From Endomychus coccineus (Eukaryota > Arthropoda > Insecta > Coleoptera > Endomychidae), in NCBI GenBank assembly GCA_958510875.1, contig OY294068.1, forward strand, positions 22,672,297-22,736,296: DNA of 64,000 nucleotides. Reading direction: 5' to 3'. The position numbers and the translations under genes are program-made. Below, piece after piece: positions 43,862-54,747 of this stretch. Every line of letters begins with the position of its first letter. Position 1 is the stretch's first letter. The notes under the pieces are model-generated. The model was not told the DNA's origin, did no database searches, and saw only the letters and a list, made by a program, of their open reading frames with translations.

Positions 43862-46800
43862 ATGAAGATTGCAAATAGCGACGATTACATCCACGTAGTG
43901 AACCCATTGACAGATACCGGGTCCATCATCAGGGAAATAGTCAATTCCGGTAAACAAGAAGATGCTTTTTACGTTTGCGACGTTGGCGACATCGTCAACA
44001 AGTACAAGATATGGAAAGAAGCGATGCCAAGGGTGGAACCACATTATGGTAAATATATTTAATCTCAAATTAACTTCTTTAATAGTGTTATTGGATGTGG
44101 TGAAGTCTTTTCTTATGCCTACAACCTCCAAACTTTTAAGAAAAATTCCAATGCTCATTATCTCCTCCCTCAACATTCCATAGCAGGCTCATAGGATGTT
44201 CTTCGAACATTATAGGTTATTCTCTCTTGTAGTCAAAATATAAAGAGCCTCTTTGAACATTATAGGTTATTCTCTCTTGTAGTCAAAATATAAAGAGGGA
44301 AGCAAATTTCGATTTAATCTATTCTTATTTGAAGCTTCGATTACTCGAAATGTATCAGTTAATTTGACGATTAATTTAAACTACGAGATCATTGAGATTT
44401 TGTACCGTTACTCTCTATTGCTTCAATTCACCCTGTAATAACAATTATTATATTTCAGCTGTTAAATGTAATGATAGCCTGACCGTTTTGGATGTTTTGG
44501 CGTCCATGGGAGCTGGATTTGATTGTGCCTCCAAAACAGAAATAAATAAAGTGCTATCACTCGGCGTACGACCTGACCGGATAATCTATGCAAATCCAGC
44601 TAAGTATCCAAGCCATATACGTTACGCTGAGTCAGTCGGAGTTTCAACGATGACATTTGATAATGTGAATGAGCTGCACAAAGTGAAAAACCTGTACCCC
44701 AATGCTAAGTGAGTATTGTAATGTTTTTCTACACTTGATTAAGACATTTTTCACCTGCACAACACTTAAAATTAATGGGATAGAAATGAATTTTTCAGAT
44801 ATGTATCGACTCTGCTAGACAAACCTATTTTCCTTTTTTTTTGTGAAAACGAAGCAGGGCATTTGCAAATTGTCCTGCAAATATTTTAGCGGTCAAACAA
44901 GATGAAAATCAAGAATTGCAGAGTCCAAACTAGATGGACTGTCATGATTTTTTCAGCTCAAATATCAATATATAATTAGTTTTCTTTCTGATCCTTGTAA
45001 AAACATCTTCTTGTAAGCATTGCAACTTTCATTTTGGGATTATTTGTGAATTTTTCTTACACATTGACATTATTCTATGAAAATTTACTCTTTACCAACT
45101 GTCCGGCCAATAATTCTCTTATATGGAGTGAACGTACCTGCTCAAGACAACTTGTTTTTCGATTGGACGGTTGCAGACATACTGAGAAGAACACCCAGCC
45201 TATATACTACACTATATTCATTCGGAAGCAGCTTAATGAAGTATTTGCCGAGAAATAAAGATTGACAGGAGTTATAGTTGATATCCTATATATCACTAAA
45301 TGTGTTTCTGTTTATCGTTTCAAATGATTTTCTCAAGTTCATGTTTTTGTTATTAGTTTATTCTACTTAATACAATATTAATTTTTTTTAATCTCGACTA
45401 TCAACAACTCAGCGTCACATTTACGTTCTTCCTCTGCTTACTATATATCGATGACCTTAGCCATATTAGAGTGGACTGTAAATAATTTGAATGAGCATAG
45501 AGTTCAGAGAAGATCTGACACAACTAAAACCAACAAGAACCTAACAGCGATAAAAGTGAAACTTTTTTGAGTATGCTGGGTTTATCTCGTAGATCATCTT
45601 CTTTATCCTACTTCGTAAATATCTAGCTACTAGTTTGACAAGGATTCAACCCCACCGATGAAAATCGTGCCGAATCTGAAAACACTTTGTTATAATTCGA
45701 TTTCAAATTACAGGATGGTGATTAGAATCAGATGCGATGCGGTAGAAGCTCAAGGTCGGTTGAGTGTGAAGTTTGGATGCGATCCCATCACAGAAGCACC
45801 TCAAATTCTCTGTCTGGCTCGTTCGTTGGGAATAGACGTGGTTGGAGTTAGTTTCCACGTTGGAACAGACTGCAAAGAACCGGGCATATTCAAGAGGGCT
45901 ATATCTGCCGCGCGTGATCTGTTTGACTTCGCCGCTTCGCTCGGATTCAATTTTTACTTGCTCGACATTGGTGGCGGATTTCCGGGAGATCGAGGAACGT
46001 CAATCAAGGAGGTAGAGCGATTTTTTTATATTATTCGTGAAGATGATATGATTTAAGTAATGTATGTTCTCAAGGTGCAGTTTAATATCGATTTTAACAT
46101 TTTACGGGGAACCTAATTGTAAGCGTAACAGGTTTAATTGAAATTCCGTGGTCATTAATAGACTCCTCCTTCCTCCATTTTTGTTATACATATCATACCA
46201 GCGCCACAGTATAAACAAGTATGCTGTACCAGCACCGAGCGCGAGTGTGGTTAGAGCACGGTCGTACGTATGTACGTTATGTATATTAGTTATGTATACA
46301 GGTTCGGAAATTATTCATCTTGGGTATGGTGGCTTCATGAGAGCGTAAAGAATAGCTTGCTATATGATAGAGAGAGCATTACAATTTCAGGCCGGTCAGC
46401 TCAGAACGTAGGACGTTAGTATCATACCAGCACCAGTCGGGCGAATGTGGGAGTAACAGTTAACGCCTCGGGTGGGGTAAGGGGAGGGGCGCATAGCAGT
46501 GCGTCTCTCTTGTTTATGTGGTATTATCATATCATTGCGTTCCTTTTTGCATTTGTAGATTTATGTCTATACCCCAGAAGAATTATTTCCGATACTGTAT
46601 ATATATGTATATTTGTTTCAATGTTTTGATGAAACGTACGCCCGATTTCTTACAGATTGCCGATGCGGTCAACGAGGCACTCGACCTGCACTTTCCCAAT
46701 CCTTCCGTTCACGTAATCTCCGAACCGGGGCGTTTCTTCGTAAGTTCCGCCTACACTTTGGCCTGTAACGTGCATTCCACCAGATCGGTCCAGAAAGTAG

Positions 46801-47916
46801 ATCCAGTCAGCGGTGATTCTTACACTCATCATATGTACTTCATCAACGACGGTTTCTACGGCAGCTTCAACTGCAGCTTGTATTTATGCCTGGCGCCCAT
46901 ACCCCTGAACAATCTGAACGGAAAACTATACTCAACCAGCATCTGGGGGCCGACTTGCGACGGACGCGATCAGGTTATTGAAGAGATACGTTTTCCCGAA
47001 ATGCAACAAGGTGATTGGATCGTTTTCGAGAATATGGGTGCCTATACTTTGCCGGTCGCCAGTTCCTTTAACGGCTTTCCCAGTCCGAAAGTGCGTGTGG
47101 TTGTCGACGAAGATAATTGGTAAGCGAATCATATTAGTTTGTTATTATATCGACTGTAATGGAGCTCCAACGACCAACACTAATTGCTAACACCTTAAGA
47201 AGTATGTCTTAGTAGATCCTTTGGAAAATCGAAAAATCATAAGTTCTAACCTCTGACTATAAACAAAGCTGGAGGTCAACGAAAAAGAATGATATGTCGA
47301 TGACAGATAATATGAGTAGGTAGTCGATAATGCTAGATGAACTATTTGAACATTTTAAATTATTCACCTAAATTATAGACTAGGGAAAGTTTATCACGTT
47401 TATCCAATCATACAAATATTAATTATTCTCAACTTTTTATTGATGGTTCATAAGATGAAGTAATTAAAATAATTCAGACCAAGTTAAACTCGAATTTGAT
47501 CATAAAATGTCGATGAAATTATTGGAAACATTATGTATGTTGTGACTCACAGATTGACTGTATAGATCAATGACATCTATCTGTAAGAAGGTACACTGTT
47601 CTAAAAGAAGAAAACTTTCAGATTTTCAGTTTTCCTCCACACCTAATGGCTTAGTATTCATATCACCCACCCGATAGATGACGCTACTAATACCTATATT
47701 TGTTGATAATGTTAATAATGAACATTGCCTACGAATTTCTGTAACATTTGGAGAGCCCTATTTACTACTGAATATAAATTGGAACTGTATATCAATTACG
47801 GTATTTTCTAAAGTATGAATTATCATTCCAGGCTTATTTTGAAAGATGGTGCCGCATACGGAAGCTCATTTCAAGTTCGGAAACATTCCAATATCTCCGA
47901 GAATGAATCGAGGTGA
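43862..47916 (+). CDS. Odc2: ornithine decarboxylase-like, copy 2 (divergent, C-terminus broken)
   Basis: Coding exons: 43862-44048, 44459-44708, 45714-46011, 46656-47119, then 47832-47916 to the first stop, about 427 residues. The first four exons are intact, with the same splice phases as copy 1. PLP Lys65, His194, the GGG loop, EPGR and GPTCDG are present. But LYDHQRV of copy 1 has become LYLCL with two codons lost, so the Asp equal to mouse D332 (which binds the far amine of ornithine) is gone, and FHVGSG is FHVGTD. In the last exon an extra G near 47848 shifts the frame and a TGA replaces an AGA further on. It could be a decaying copy, or an inactive paralogue acting like antizyme inhibitor. 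Confidence 0.75.
44083..44180 (+). repeat. short LINE-like scrap in ODC-2 intron 1
   Basis: The block resembles 39.98-40.05 kb (TTCTTATGCCTACAACCTCC against TTCCTTAAGCCTATAACCTG). The intron otherwise parallels copy 1. Confidence 0.35.
44205..44298. repeat. 50-bp tandem duplication in ODC-2 intron 1
   Basis: GAACATTATAGGTTATTCTC and what follows recur with a 50-bp period (44205 and 44255), almost unchanged, indicating a recent local duplication. Confidence 0.85.
44709..45713. other. ODC-2 intron 2; no gene seen
   Basis: The intron lacks the 1.44-kb foldback of copy 1. Overlapping frames at 45034-45265 match nothing known and I treat them as chance. Confidence 0.5.
46060..46600. other. ODC-2 intron 3 with an extra 0.5 kb of unknown origin
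   Basis: The intron is 644 bp against 137 bp in copy 1. The excess holds TACCAGCACCGAGCG and TACCAGCACCAGTCG in direct orientation about 200 bp apart, plus ACGGTCGTACGTATG, reminiscent of the P-like ends but not matching beyond a few bases. Insertion is likely, class unknown. Confidence 0.4.
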
Positions 47917-48563
47917 CGCAAAAAAACGAAATTTCGCTCTTCAGGAATTACAGATCTGACTACCGCTCTTTGATATTTCTTATGTTGACGATCCCATCCC
48001 AGATTCATGTCAACTCGACACATCCGAATAATTAATTTGTCCTACATTTCGATGCGTTATCCTTTTGTATGAGTCCATTATTTCGTAACGATTTTTATTT
48101 GCTCAATATTCATAATTATCGGGTTTTATTTTATTATAAAATTAGTTTTTGGAGTGTAACTTCTTAACGCAGGTCTCGGAATGGACAGTCAACATAGGAA
48201 AACCGACAGAGACGGAAGTGATGTCACACCAGCGTATAGCTATACTCAATCATAGAGATCGAGATTTCTATGGTTGATGCGGAAGGTATCGACAACGCCC
48301 TATTCGTGTTCTCTCTTTGCTGCTTAGCTAGAATGATCGTATGCCGTACAACAAACACGTGCTCAAACGTAAAACATTATTTACTTTGAGGTTTATAATA
48401 TTATCGTGTTTATTATATGTAAATCATATAGTAATAGAGACGAATCAAGTGAACCTTTTTGTACACATCAAATAATGTAGTTTCCTCAATAACTGCTTTT
48501 ATATATCTGCTTTAGTCATAAATTATGAATAAATAATATATTCTTTAAATATTTTGTTTCTTT

Positions 48564-48598
<35 letters not shown>

Positions 48599-48793
48599 TA
48601 CCTTTATATAGAAAGCTTTTTATGATTAAAATTTGTTAAATAAATTGAAATAAGTTTTTTAGCTGTCTTGGCCATCAATAGGTTTTAACAACATATCATT
48701 TTTATCGATCGCTAACATCACGTCAACGTGTATCCAGACAAATAACTGCCTCAACAGGAAAAAAAAAGATTACTGCACTACTACACACTAGTA
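47917..48793. other. ODC-2 3' flank with a 465-bp insertion
   Basis: Up to 48150 and again from 48616 the sequence parallels the 3' flank of copy 1 (TTAGTTTTT then ATGATTAAAATTTGTTAAA). Copy 1 has these joined at 35.51 kb. The insert 48151-48615 starts GGAGTGTAACTTC, ends TAGAAAGC, is flanked by TTTTT, and encodes nothing I recognise. Confidence 0.6.
48564..48594. repeat. (GA)n microsatellite
   Basis: About 15 uninterrupted GA dinucleotides inside the insertion in the ODC-2 3' flank. Confidence 0.95.
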
Positions 48794-49519
48794 CGAGGTC
48801 TGCCCCAAAAGTATTCGACTCGCATTCATATCTTCGCGCCACAACACTCAGGCGACCTCTGTAGGGTACGAACGTCACCAGTAACCAGTAACTCCTAACC
48901 TTCTCCGATGCCTTAGATCCCGGGCAACGTGTATTTGTTTACCTCCTCTTTTTTGCGTTCGAATTTTGTTTATTGCTAAAAATGACGGAAATAACTGAAC
49001 AGCGGATTTGCATAAAATTTTGTTTTAATCTTGGTCAAAGTTGTGCGCAAACTATTGAAATGTTACAAAAGGCCTTTGGAGATGAGTGCATCTGTTGACA
49101 GTGATCCTCGTTCTGGTCGACTTTCGACGGGAACAACATCGGATAATGTCGAGCGTGTGCGAGTTGCGATTGGACAAGATCGTCGTTTGATTGTGGAGGA
49201 ACTAGAAGATGACCTTGGAATACCAAAAAGTACTGTTTGGCGACTTTACCCTGCGACTTTTGGCCATTTCCACGATTGAAAATGCCGCTTAAAGGACACT
49301 GATTCGACGACAAAGAGACTTTGGAAACTAATGCGACGAATGCACTAAAGGCGATTTCAAAAACTGACTTTCAAGGCTGCTTTTGAAAGTGGTAGCATCG
49401 ATAAGAGCGTGTTGTTCAACCAAATGGGAACTACTTTGAAGGACGCCACCAACCGGATGACGAAGAATAAGTCAAGCGCTTGAAATCGAGGTATTCGGAT
49501 ACTTTAGGGACAGACCTCG
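48794..49519 (+). mobile_element. mariner-like element, internally deleted
   Basis: The termini CGAGGTCTGCCCCAAAAG and its imperfect inverse (TTTAGGGACAGACCTCG) are flanked by TA on both sides (48792-48793, 49520-49521). Inside, 48982-49250 in broken frames gives ITEQRICIKF, LGQSCAQTIEMLQKAFGD, SDPRSGRLSTGTTSDNVERV and DLGIPKSTVWR. This is the paired helix-turn-helix head of a Mos-like transposase. The catalytic core is missing. Confidence 0.8.
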
Positions 49520-49681
49520 TATAATCCGATAGAAAATTGCAACTAAATACAGGAACTTCGCCGATGGTAACTATGTAATTGTGTTGCTGCAACATGTCAT
49601 AGTTGAAAAATAATAATTCTTGGAAATTTAAAAATCATATTTAATTCATACACAACAAAATCATAAAAAATTAAAAACATA

Positions 49682-51567
49682 TTACAGAATTATTTCATTT
49701 TTGAAACTCCTGGATAGCTCCTTATTTGGAAGTACTATGGAATTTAATAATATTGTTTCTGATGGTACACTCACAGAACAACCTGCAATTATGAAAATAT
49801 TAGATTCTTGAAATTTGAAGAAAGTATATAAGTAATATAATGAATATGAAAAATATTCACCTAAGATGGTAATAGATGGGTTAAGCCTTCCATCGCTGTT
49901 AAATAATGGAGGATTTTCCATCTTAGCAAATGGTTTATTTGGATCTGGGTCTGATGGTGTTCCTTCCACCCTCGACCACTTCCCGATTCTTGATCCTCTT
50001 CCTATTATGCTGTGTAATACTAAACTACGATCCTCTATAACAGCGTCTGCAAGTATGATACTTTCCCTGATCCTTACTCCTTGACCTACCGTTACGCCTG
50101 GTCCGATACTGACATTGGGACCTAACTAAAAAGTATATGAAATTGATTGTTTGTACATATAATCTTGTTGTAGTTTGTTTCATGAGAATATTACCGCCAA
50201 AAATTTTTCATTTTACTTACATAGTTATTCGATAATTAATACAAATATTTGACTTACCACAGCTGTTGGATGTATAGTAGCACTAGCATCGATATGTACA
50301 TCAGGATAAATGGTACAATCATATCCTGCCCCATCTCCTTTTGCTTTAGAACCACTCAATCTTTCAACATGCTTAGTCCTGTACAGTTCCAAGTAATGTC
50401 TATTAGCATAAATAGCTGAGCCAGCAGTTTTCAACTGGGACCACCAATTAGTCACCTAATTTATTCGTTTATATCAGAATCTTTGGGTAAATTGTTTACA
50501 AATACTTACAGGTAACACAAAGAATTTTCCTGTTCCTGCCAGACGAGCCAAAATCTCTTGTTCTAATTGTATATGCCCAGTATCTTTTACTCCATTTCCA
50601 TTATATTGCCTGAAATAATGGTTCATATCTAAGGCAGATTCACCTTTCAATGAAAAACGTAAGCAACCAATAATATATCATAATTTTGTAAAAAAAAACT
50701 TATAATATTGAGTTATGTTACAAGAAAAATAAATATGACATTTTTTGATAACAATGAAATATTGTACCTGTCAAGGAAACTTACTTATAGAAATCACTTT
50801 GTTTTATGGAAAAAGCCTCTCCTATTTCATGAAAGATATCCAAGGAAAATACATATATCCCACAATTGATAAGAGTAGACACATAAGAACTGGGTTTTTC
50901 GACATAATGTGTAACTTCGTTATTCTTTTTATTCATTACTAAACAACCAAAATTTAATGATTGTTGTCTAGTAGCCTCAGTTCCCATCACAGTCACCTGG
51001 AAGGACTTCAGTTATGAGAAGTTATATACTAAATATAAGACTTACCAATGAGTTACATTTCTCTTTATAAAATTTATATAATTCGGTCAAAGGAAAATCT
51101 GCACATACGTCTCCATTCAACACAAAGAAAGCATCAGGTTGACCACCTCGTATCTGATCTCGGAAATGAAATAATCCACCGGCAGTCCCCAATGCTGTGA
51201 ACTCTTGCAGATATCTGAAAAAACAATGAGAAATAACTAATGCCTCTAGATAGGTTCAAAGGCTACTAACTTAATCGTTATACTATATTGATGTTGCATC
51301 TCATTAACAAAAGGTTGAATCTCACTAACTGGATAAAATCCTATGAGTAAAATTTCTTTGAGATTTTCAAGTGATATACATGCTTCAATATGGTGCTGAA
51401 TCAAAGGCACACCTGCTACTGGGAACAATGGTTTGGGAATGTCTAGCGAAAGAGGCCTAAATCGTGTACCTATGTCAAAATTGTAAAATTACGATTAAAC
51501 TATGTGCATTTTAAATTGGTAACTCACCCTTTTGGTGTCCACCTATTAAAATAACAGCTTTCAACAT
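49682..51567 (-). CDS. GMPPA: mannose-1-phosphate guanylyltransferase regulatory subunit alpha
   Basis: In animals GMPPA partners the catalytic GMPPB in the cytosol and mediates feedback control of GDP-mannose, the donor for glycosylation. Coding exons (minus): 51567-51528, 51469-51271, 51214-51046, 50996-50785, 50609-50510, 50455-50258, 50125-49861 and 49782-49682, all GT/AG and in frame, giving 427 residues (human 420). Seen: the nucleotidyl-transferase start [10 protein letters not shown], then GTRFRPLS (14-21), [19 protein letters not shown] with Asp115, the EKPSSYV loop and LINCGIYVF. The C-terminal left-handed helix (about 285 on) follows, with [16 protein letters not shown] and the end SFKNEIIL. 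The start matches the family N-terminus exactly. NCLN lies upstream on the same strand. Confidence 0.96.
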
Positions 51568-51746
51568 AGTAGATATTTAGTTTTCGTCTGGGATTTTAAA
51601 CGTAACTAATTCTCTGTATCCCTTTATCTTAATCTAAACTAATTTTGCTTACGAAGCAGGGACTTCAAATCAAAATACGTTTAGAATGTCAGCCACAGAT
51701 CACGGACTAACAAAACAACATTTACATAGACTACACTAGTTTCGAC

Positions 51747-52318
51747 CACGGTCGTACATACAGGTCTGGGAACTCGAGGCTGTTTCCTATGTGAGAAGTG
51801 ACTCCGCTAAGCGTCAACTGTCTCGTAGTACAAAAAGGGTGGCGCAGTAGTCGAAGAGTGTTCTCTGACAACTGTCACTCTTGACTTGTAAACACAAGGA
51901 ATACCGGCGTTTTTAGAAAAAAATGACGAAACCGTACATTGTGCCGAAATGCAACACGGGGTACAAAAGTGTAAAGCAAGAAACTTCTGTTTTTGAAGTG
52001 CCAAAAGATGCAGAAATGTGAAAAAAGTGGATGCTTGCGAATCCGGAAAGAAATCGTTTTGGTCTTTTATGTGTGCGAAAAAGGGGAAGTTATTTTTAAG
52101 GTGAGTAATACATTTTGACAAGAGTACAGTTCTATTCCTCTCTCAAATCAGAATAGTAAATATTGCGTTACAAGAAAAATTATTTTACTTAATATTGTGA
52201 TTGTTGCCATACTTCGATCCAAGCGCTAGCTGGTGGCTGAACGAGGGACTACGAGTTTGGCTACATGTAAGTGACTCATGTCAAACATAGAGTTCCCAGA
52301 CCTGTATGTACGACCGTG
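51747..52318 (+). mobile_element. P-like transposon remnant with a THAP-domain exon start
   Basis: The ends CACGGTCGTACATACAGG and CCTGTATGTACGACCGTG are inverse. The right part is an inverted copy of the left end of the elements at 38.2 and 60.1 kb. At 51923 a frame begins MTKPYIVPKCNTGYKS and continues to SVFEVPKDAEM, where a stop follows, then KKWMLANPERNRFG. This is the first half of a THAP zinc finger, the DNA-binding head of P-superfamily transposases. The 8-bp flanks (GTTTCGAC, TCTAGGAC) match poorly. Confidence 0.65.
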
Positions 52319-53050
52319 TCTAGGACAGAAGTTCCAGGAACCATAGAATAACACACGATGTTTATCACTAATACCGTTTTTCGATGCATTCAATGACAAA
52401 ATTTTAAATGTATTAACTAAGCAGTCCATTCCATTCTAGACTTTTAGGTATAAACATTGAATTTTGATTTATCTCCTATCGAAAACATTCCCTACTTCGA
52501 TATGTCTCAGGAACACGTATTATAAATGATTATTTGTTTACTAATAGGATATTGACTACCTGGAATATTTGATGTTTATTTTTAGCCAAGAAGTACCTTA
52601 ATACTTTAATTCCTTAGAATTAGCGTAATGACCGCCTTATTACTGGCTGTAATTAACCATTTCCCGAATTTGATGGTTCAAGTATTTCGCATTCTTTATA
52701 AACTTGGTCTTAGAAATATGTAGTTTACAATGGCCGCATCATGGTTGAAAAGTACTTTATTAGATAAATTACGATTAAATGAATAAGTTACAATTTAAGA
52801 GGAAGAAATATGTTAGTGTAAACCAAATTATATTACATTCAAGTGGTACCTAGTATTAAATAACTATCCGTTTTATAAAAAGCAAGTTCATGTCGAACAA
52901 AGTTCTAAACAATGCATTCGATGAATAACAAACACATTTTCGTGCTAGCAGTAACTAGACAGATTCAAGGTTGATCTAGGTCGAACAGTGACAACACGTC
53001 CATCAGTTCAAGATAGCTGTTTCGCCTTCCAATAAGTTCATCAGTGAAAC
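52319..53050. other. no gene seen
   Basis: AT-rich intergenic DNA between the P-like remnant and the MITE complex. No frame or repeat that I can place. Confidence 0.45.
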
Positions 53051-53236
53051 GGTAGGGCGATGAAGTCATTATTCGACTACTTTAAGGTTACTTCATAGAG
53101 GCGCGAATTGCGAATATTCCCAAATAGCAAGTCGCGTTCTATTTCATATACTCGCGAACTTTCTAACTATTTTGGCGATATTATTTTTCACTAAGCTATA
53201 TGTGACATAACCTAATATTTCATATTTGTTTGTGTA

Positions 53237-53734
53237 CAAAGAGTTCTATATATAGAGTAGACTACAAAGCCTTTCACTGGTATGTTAACCAAAGAGTTCT
53301 ACTAATAGAGGGGACAAGTGGGATTCCACGAATCGAGCTTGTGACATTTCTGTCTCTCTCGCACGATTTCCACCACTCCCAGTAATTTCGTAAGAGAATT
53401 AGAGGCGATACACATCACGCTTCTCGTGGTGTGCGACAAAGACAGATAACCCACGAGATATAACCAATGTTATATTATAGGTATAGGACTTGTCTCCTCT
53501 ATAAGTAGAGCTCTTTGATGTTAACGGACAATCTCTCCTTCTCGCACATGTACTGCGCTCTCACTCGCACGATGTGCGCGCGTTATACTTATTCTTATAC
53601 TCTTTGTGATAGAAGGGGAGACCGTGCGAGTGAGAGCGCACTACATGTGCGAGAAGGACAGAATGTCCAACTACTTACCAGCGCTTTCTTATGCTTAACA
53701 CACTACTTGTCTACTCTATATATAGAACTCTTTG
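53237..53734. mobile_element. hAT-like MITE (CAAAGAG ends), outer copy
   Basis: The termini CAAAGAGTTCTATATATAGA and its inverse are flanked by the perfect 8-bp duplication TTTGTGTA (53229-53236, 53735-53742). The right half also holds an inner hairpin of CTTCTCGCACATGTA type. No coding capacity. The 8-bp duplication suggests hAT-type mobilisation. Confidence 0.88.
53290..53517. mobile_element. hAT-like MITE (CAAAGAG ends), nested copy
   Basis: This 228-bp relative sits inside the outer copy. Its ends CAAAGAGTTCTACTAATAGA and CTATAAGTAGAGCTCTTTG are inverse. A perfect 8-bp duplication ATGTTAAC flanks it (53282-53289, 53518-53525). Confidence 0.88.
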
Positions 53735-54747
53735 TTTGTGTATGGTTAGATAATTATTTATTTTGTCATATAATACTATGGATGAAGAATTATTTCATTG
53801 GCGATTAAGGTGCAATTGCCGTTTAGTATTGTTGAAAAGCAGTAAAACAAAAATAAATAGCTTTGTTTCCTTCAGATCTGCAGGCATTTGGAGCTTTCAG
53901 TCACATCTTCAGACTGTGCAAACTCAATGCAATTATGTTGTTGGTGTTGAAATAGACTGAGAATGCTACCACAGTATTAACAATACATTTAGTTAGTTAT
54001 TTCTAGCCAAAATATATAAATTTACACTGTAGAAACCTCATCAAGATCAGGATTCATTTCGTACCAATTAACAATATATAATATAAAAATAAAGAGAAGC
54101 TACACTCGAGCCATAATTCGTAAAATATTGATACTATCTCAAGATTCCCGTCCCCATATTTCAAATCTTGCGAATTCGCAAGAAATTAAACTATCGCCGG
54201 TGACGTTTCCCCGCCATTTTCTTAAATTCAAATTCACCAATGAGAACATTATTCGCAATTTGCGTCTCTCTGAAGTAACCTTTAGCTAGGGGTACAGAAA
54301 ACTCCAAGCGATCTAAACGCCATCTGCCAGAAGTTAGATGTTCCACTGAAAGAATCCTTTATAATGCAATGCATTGATTCGAAGTTGTCACGCGTTCCGA
54401 AGAAACCTCAGGGATTTGGATCACTGGGAGATTTTGTATTTCCAAAACTGGTTTTCGATACCTCTATGGTCAAATAGTGACTTCATCATCCTACTGGTGA
54501 GCTTTTGAGAAAAGCAAAACAGCAATGTTAACTCTGTGTTAAGTTCTGAACAGCTGTCTTTTGTTTGACAAAGGAAAGAACATGAACAAAATTTAACGGT
54601 CTTTTATTTGTTGTGTATGGCTCTAATAATATCCACTACAATAAGGAAATAACAATATTGCTATTACAATTAACAAATCTATAAATAATAAAACAAAAAC
54701 ATGATTCAGATTTGGCAACTAGTATATATAGTCATTAAACTAACCAC

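Larger units (their letters stand above)
53051..54496. mobile_element. imperfect 1.4-kb foldback enclosing the MITE nest
   Basis: The left end (GCGATGAAGTCATTATTCGA, then TTAAGGTTACTTCATAGAGG) is mirrored on the right (CCTCTATGGTCAAATAGTGA, CTTCATCATCC, and CTCTGAAGTAACCTTTAG at 54.27 kb). The arms are diverged. I infer an older foldback transposon into which the CAAAGAG MITEs later inserted. Confidence 0.45.

Noticed and set aside
46240..46290. A further P-like MITE in ODC-2 intron 3
   Set aside because: GCACGGTCGTACGTATG matches the family end for only about ten bases and nothing beyond it aligns.
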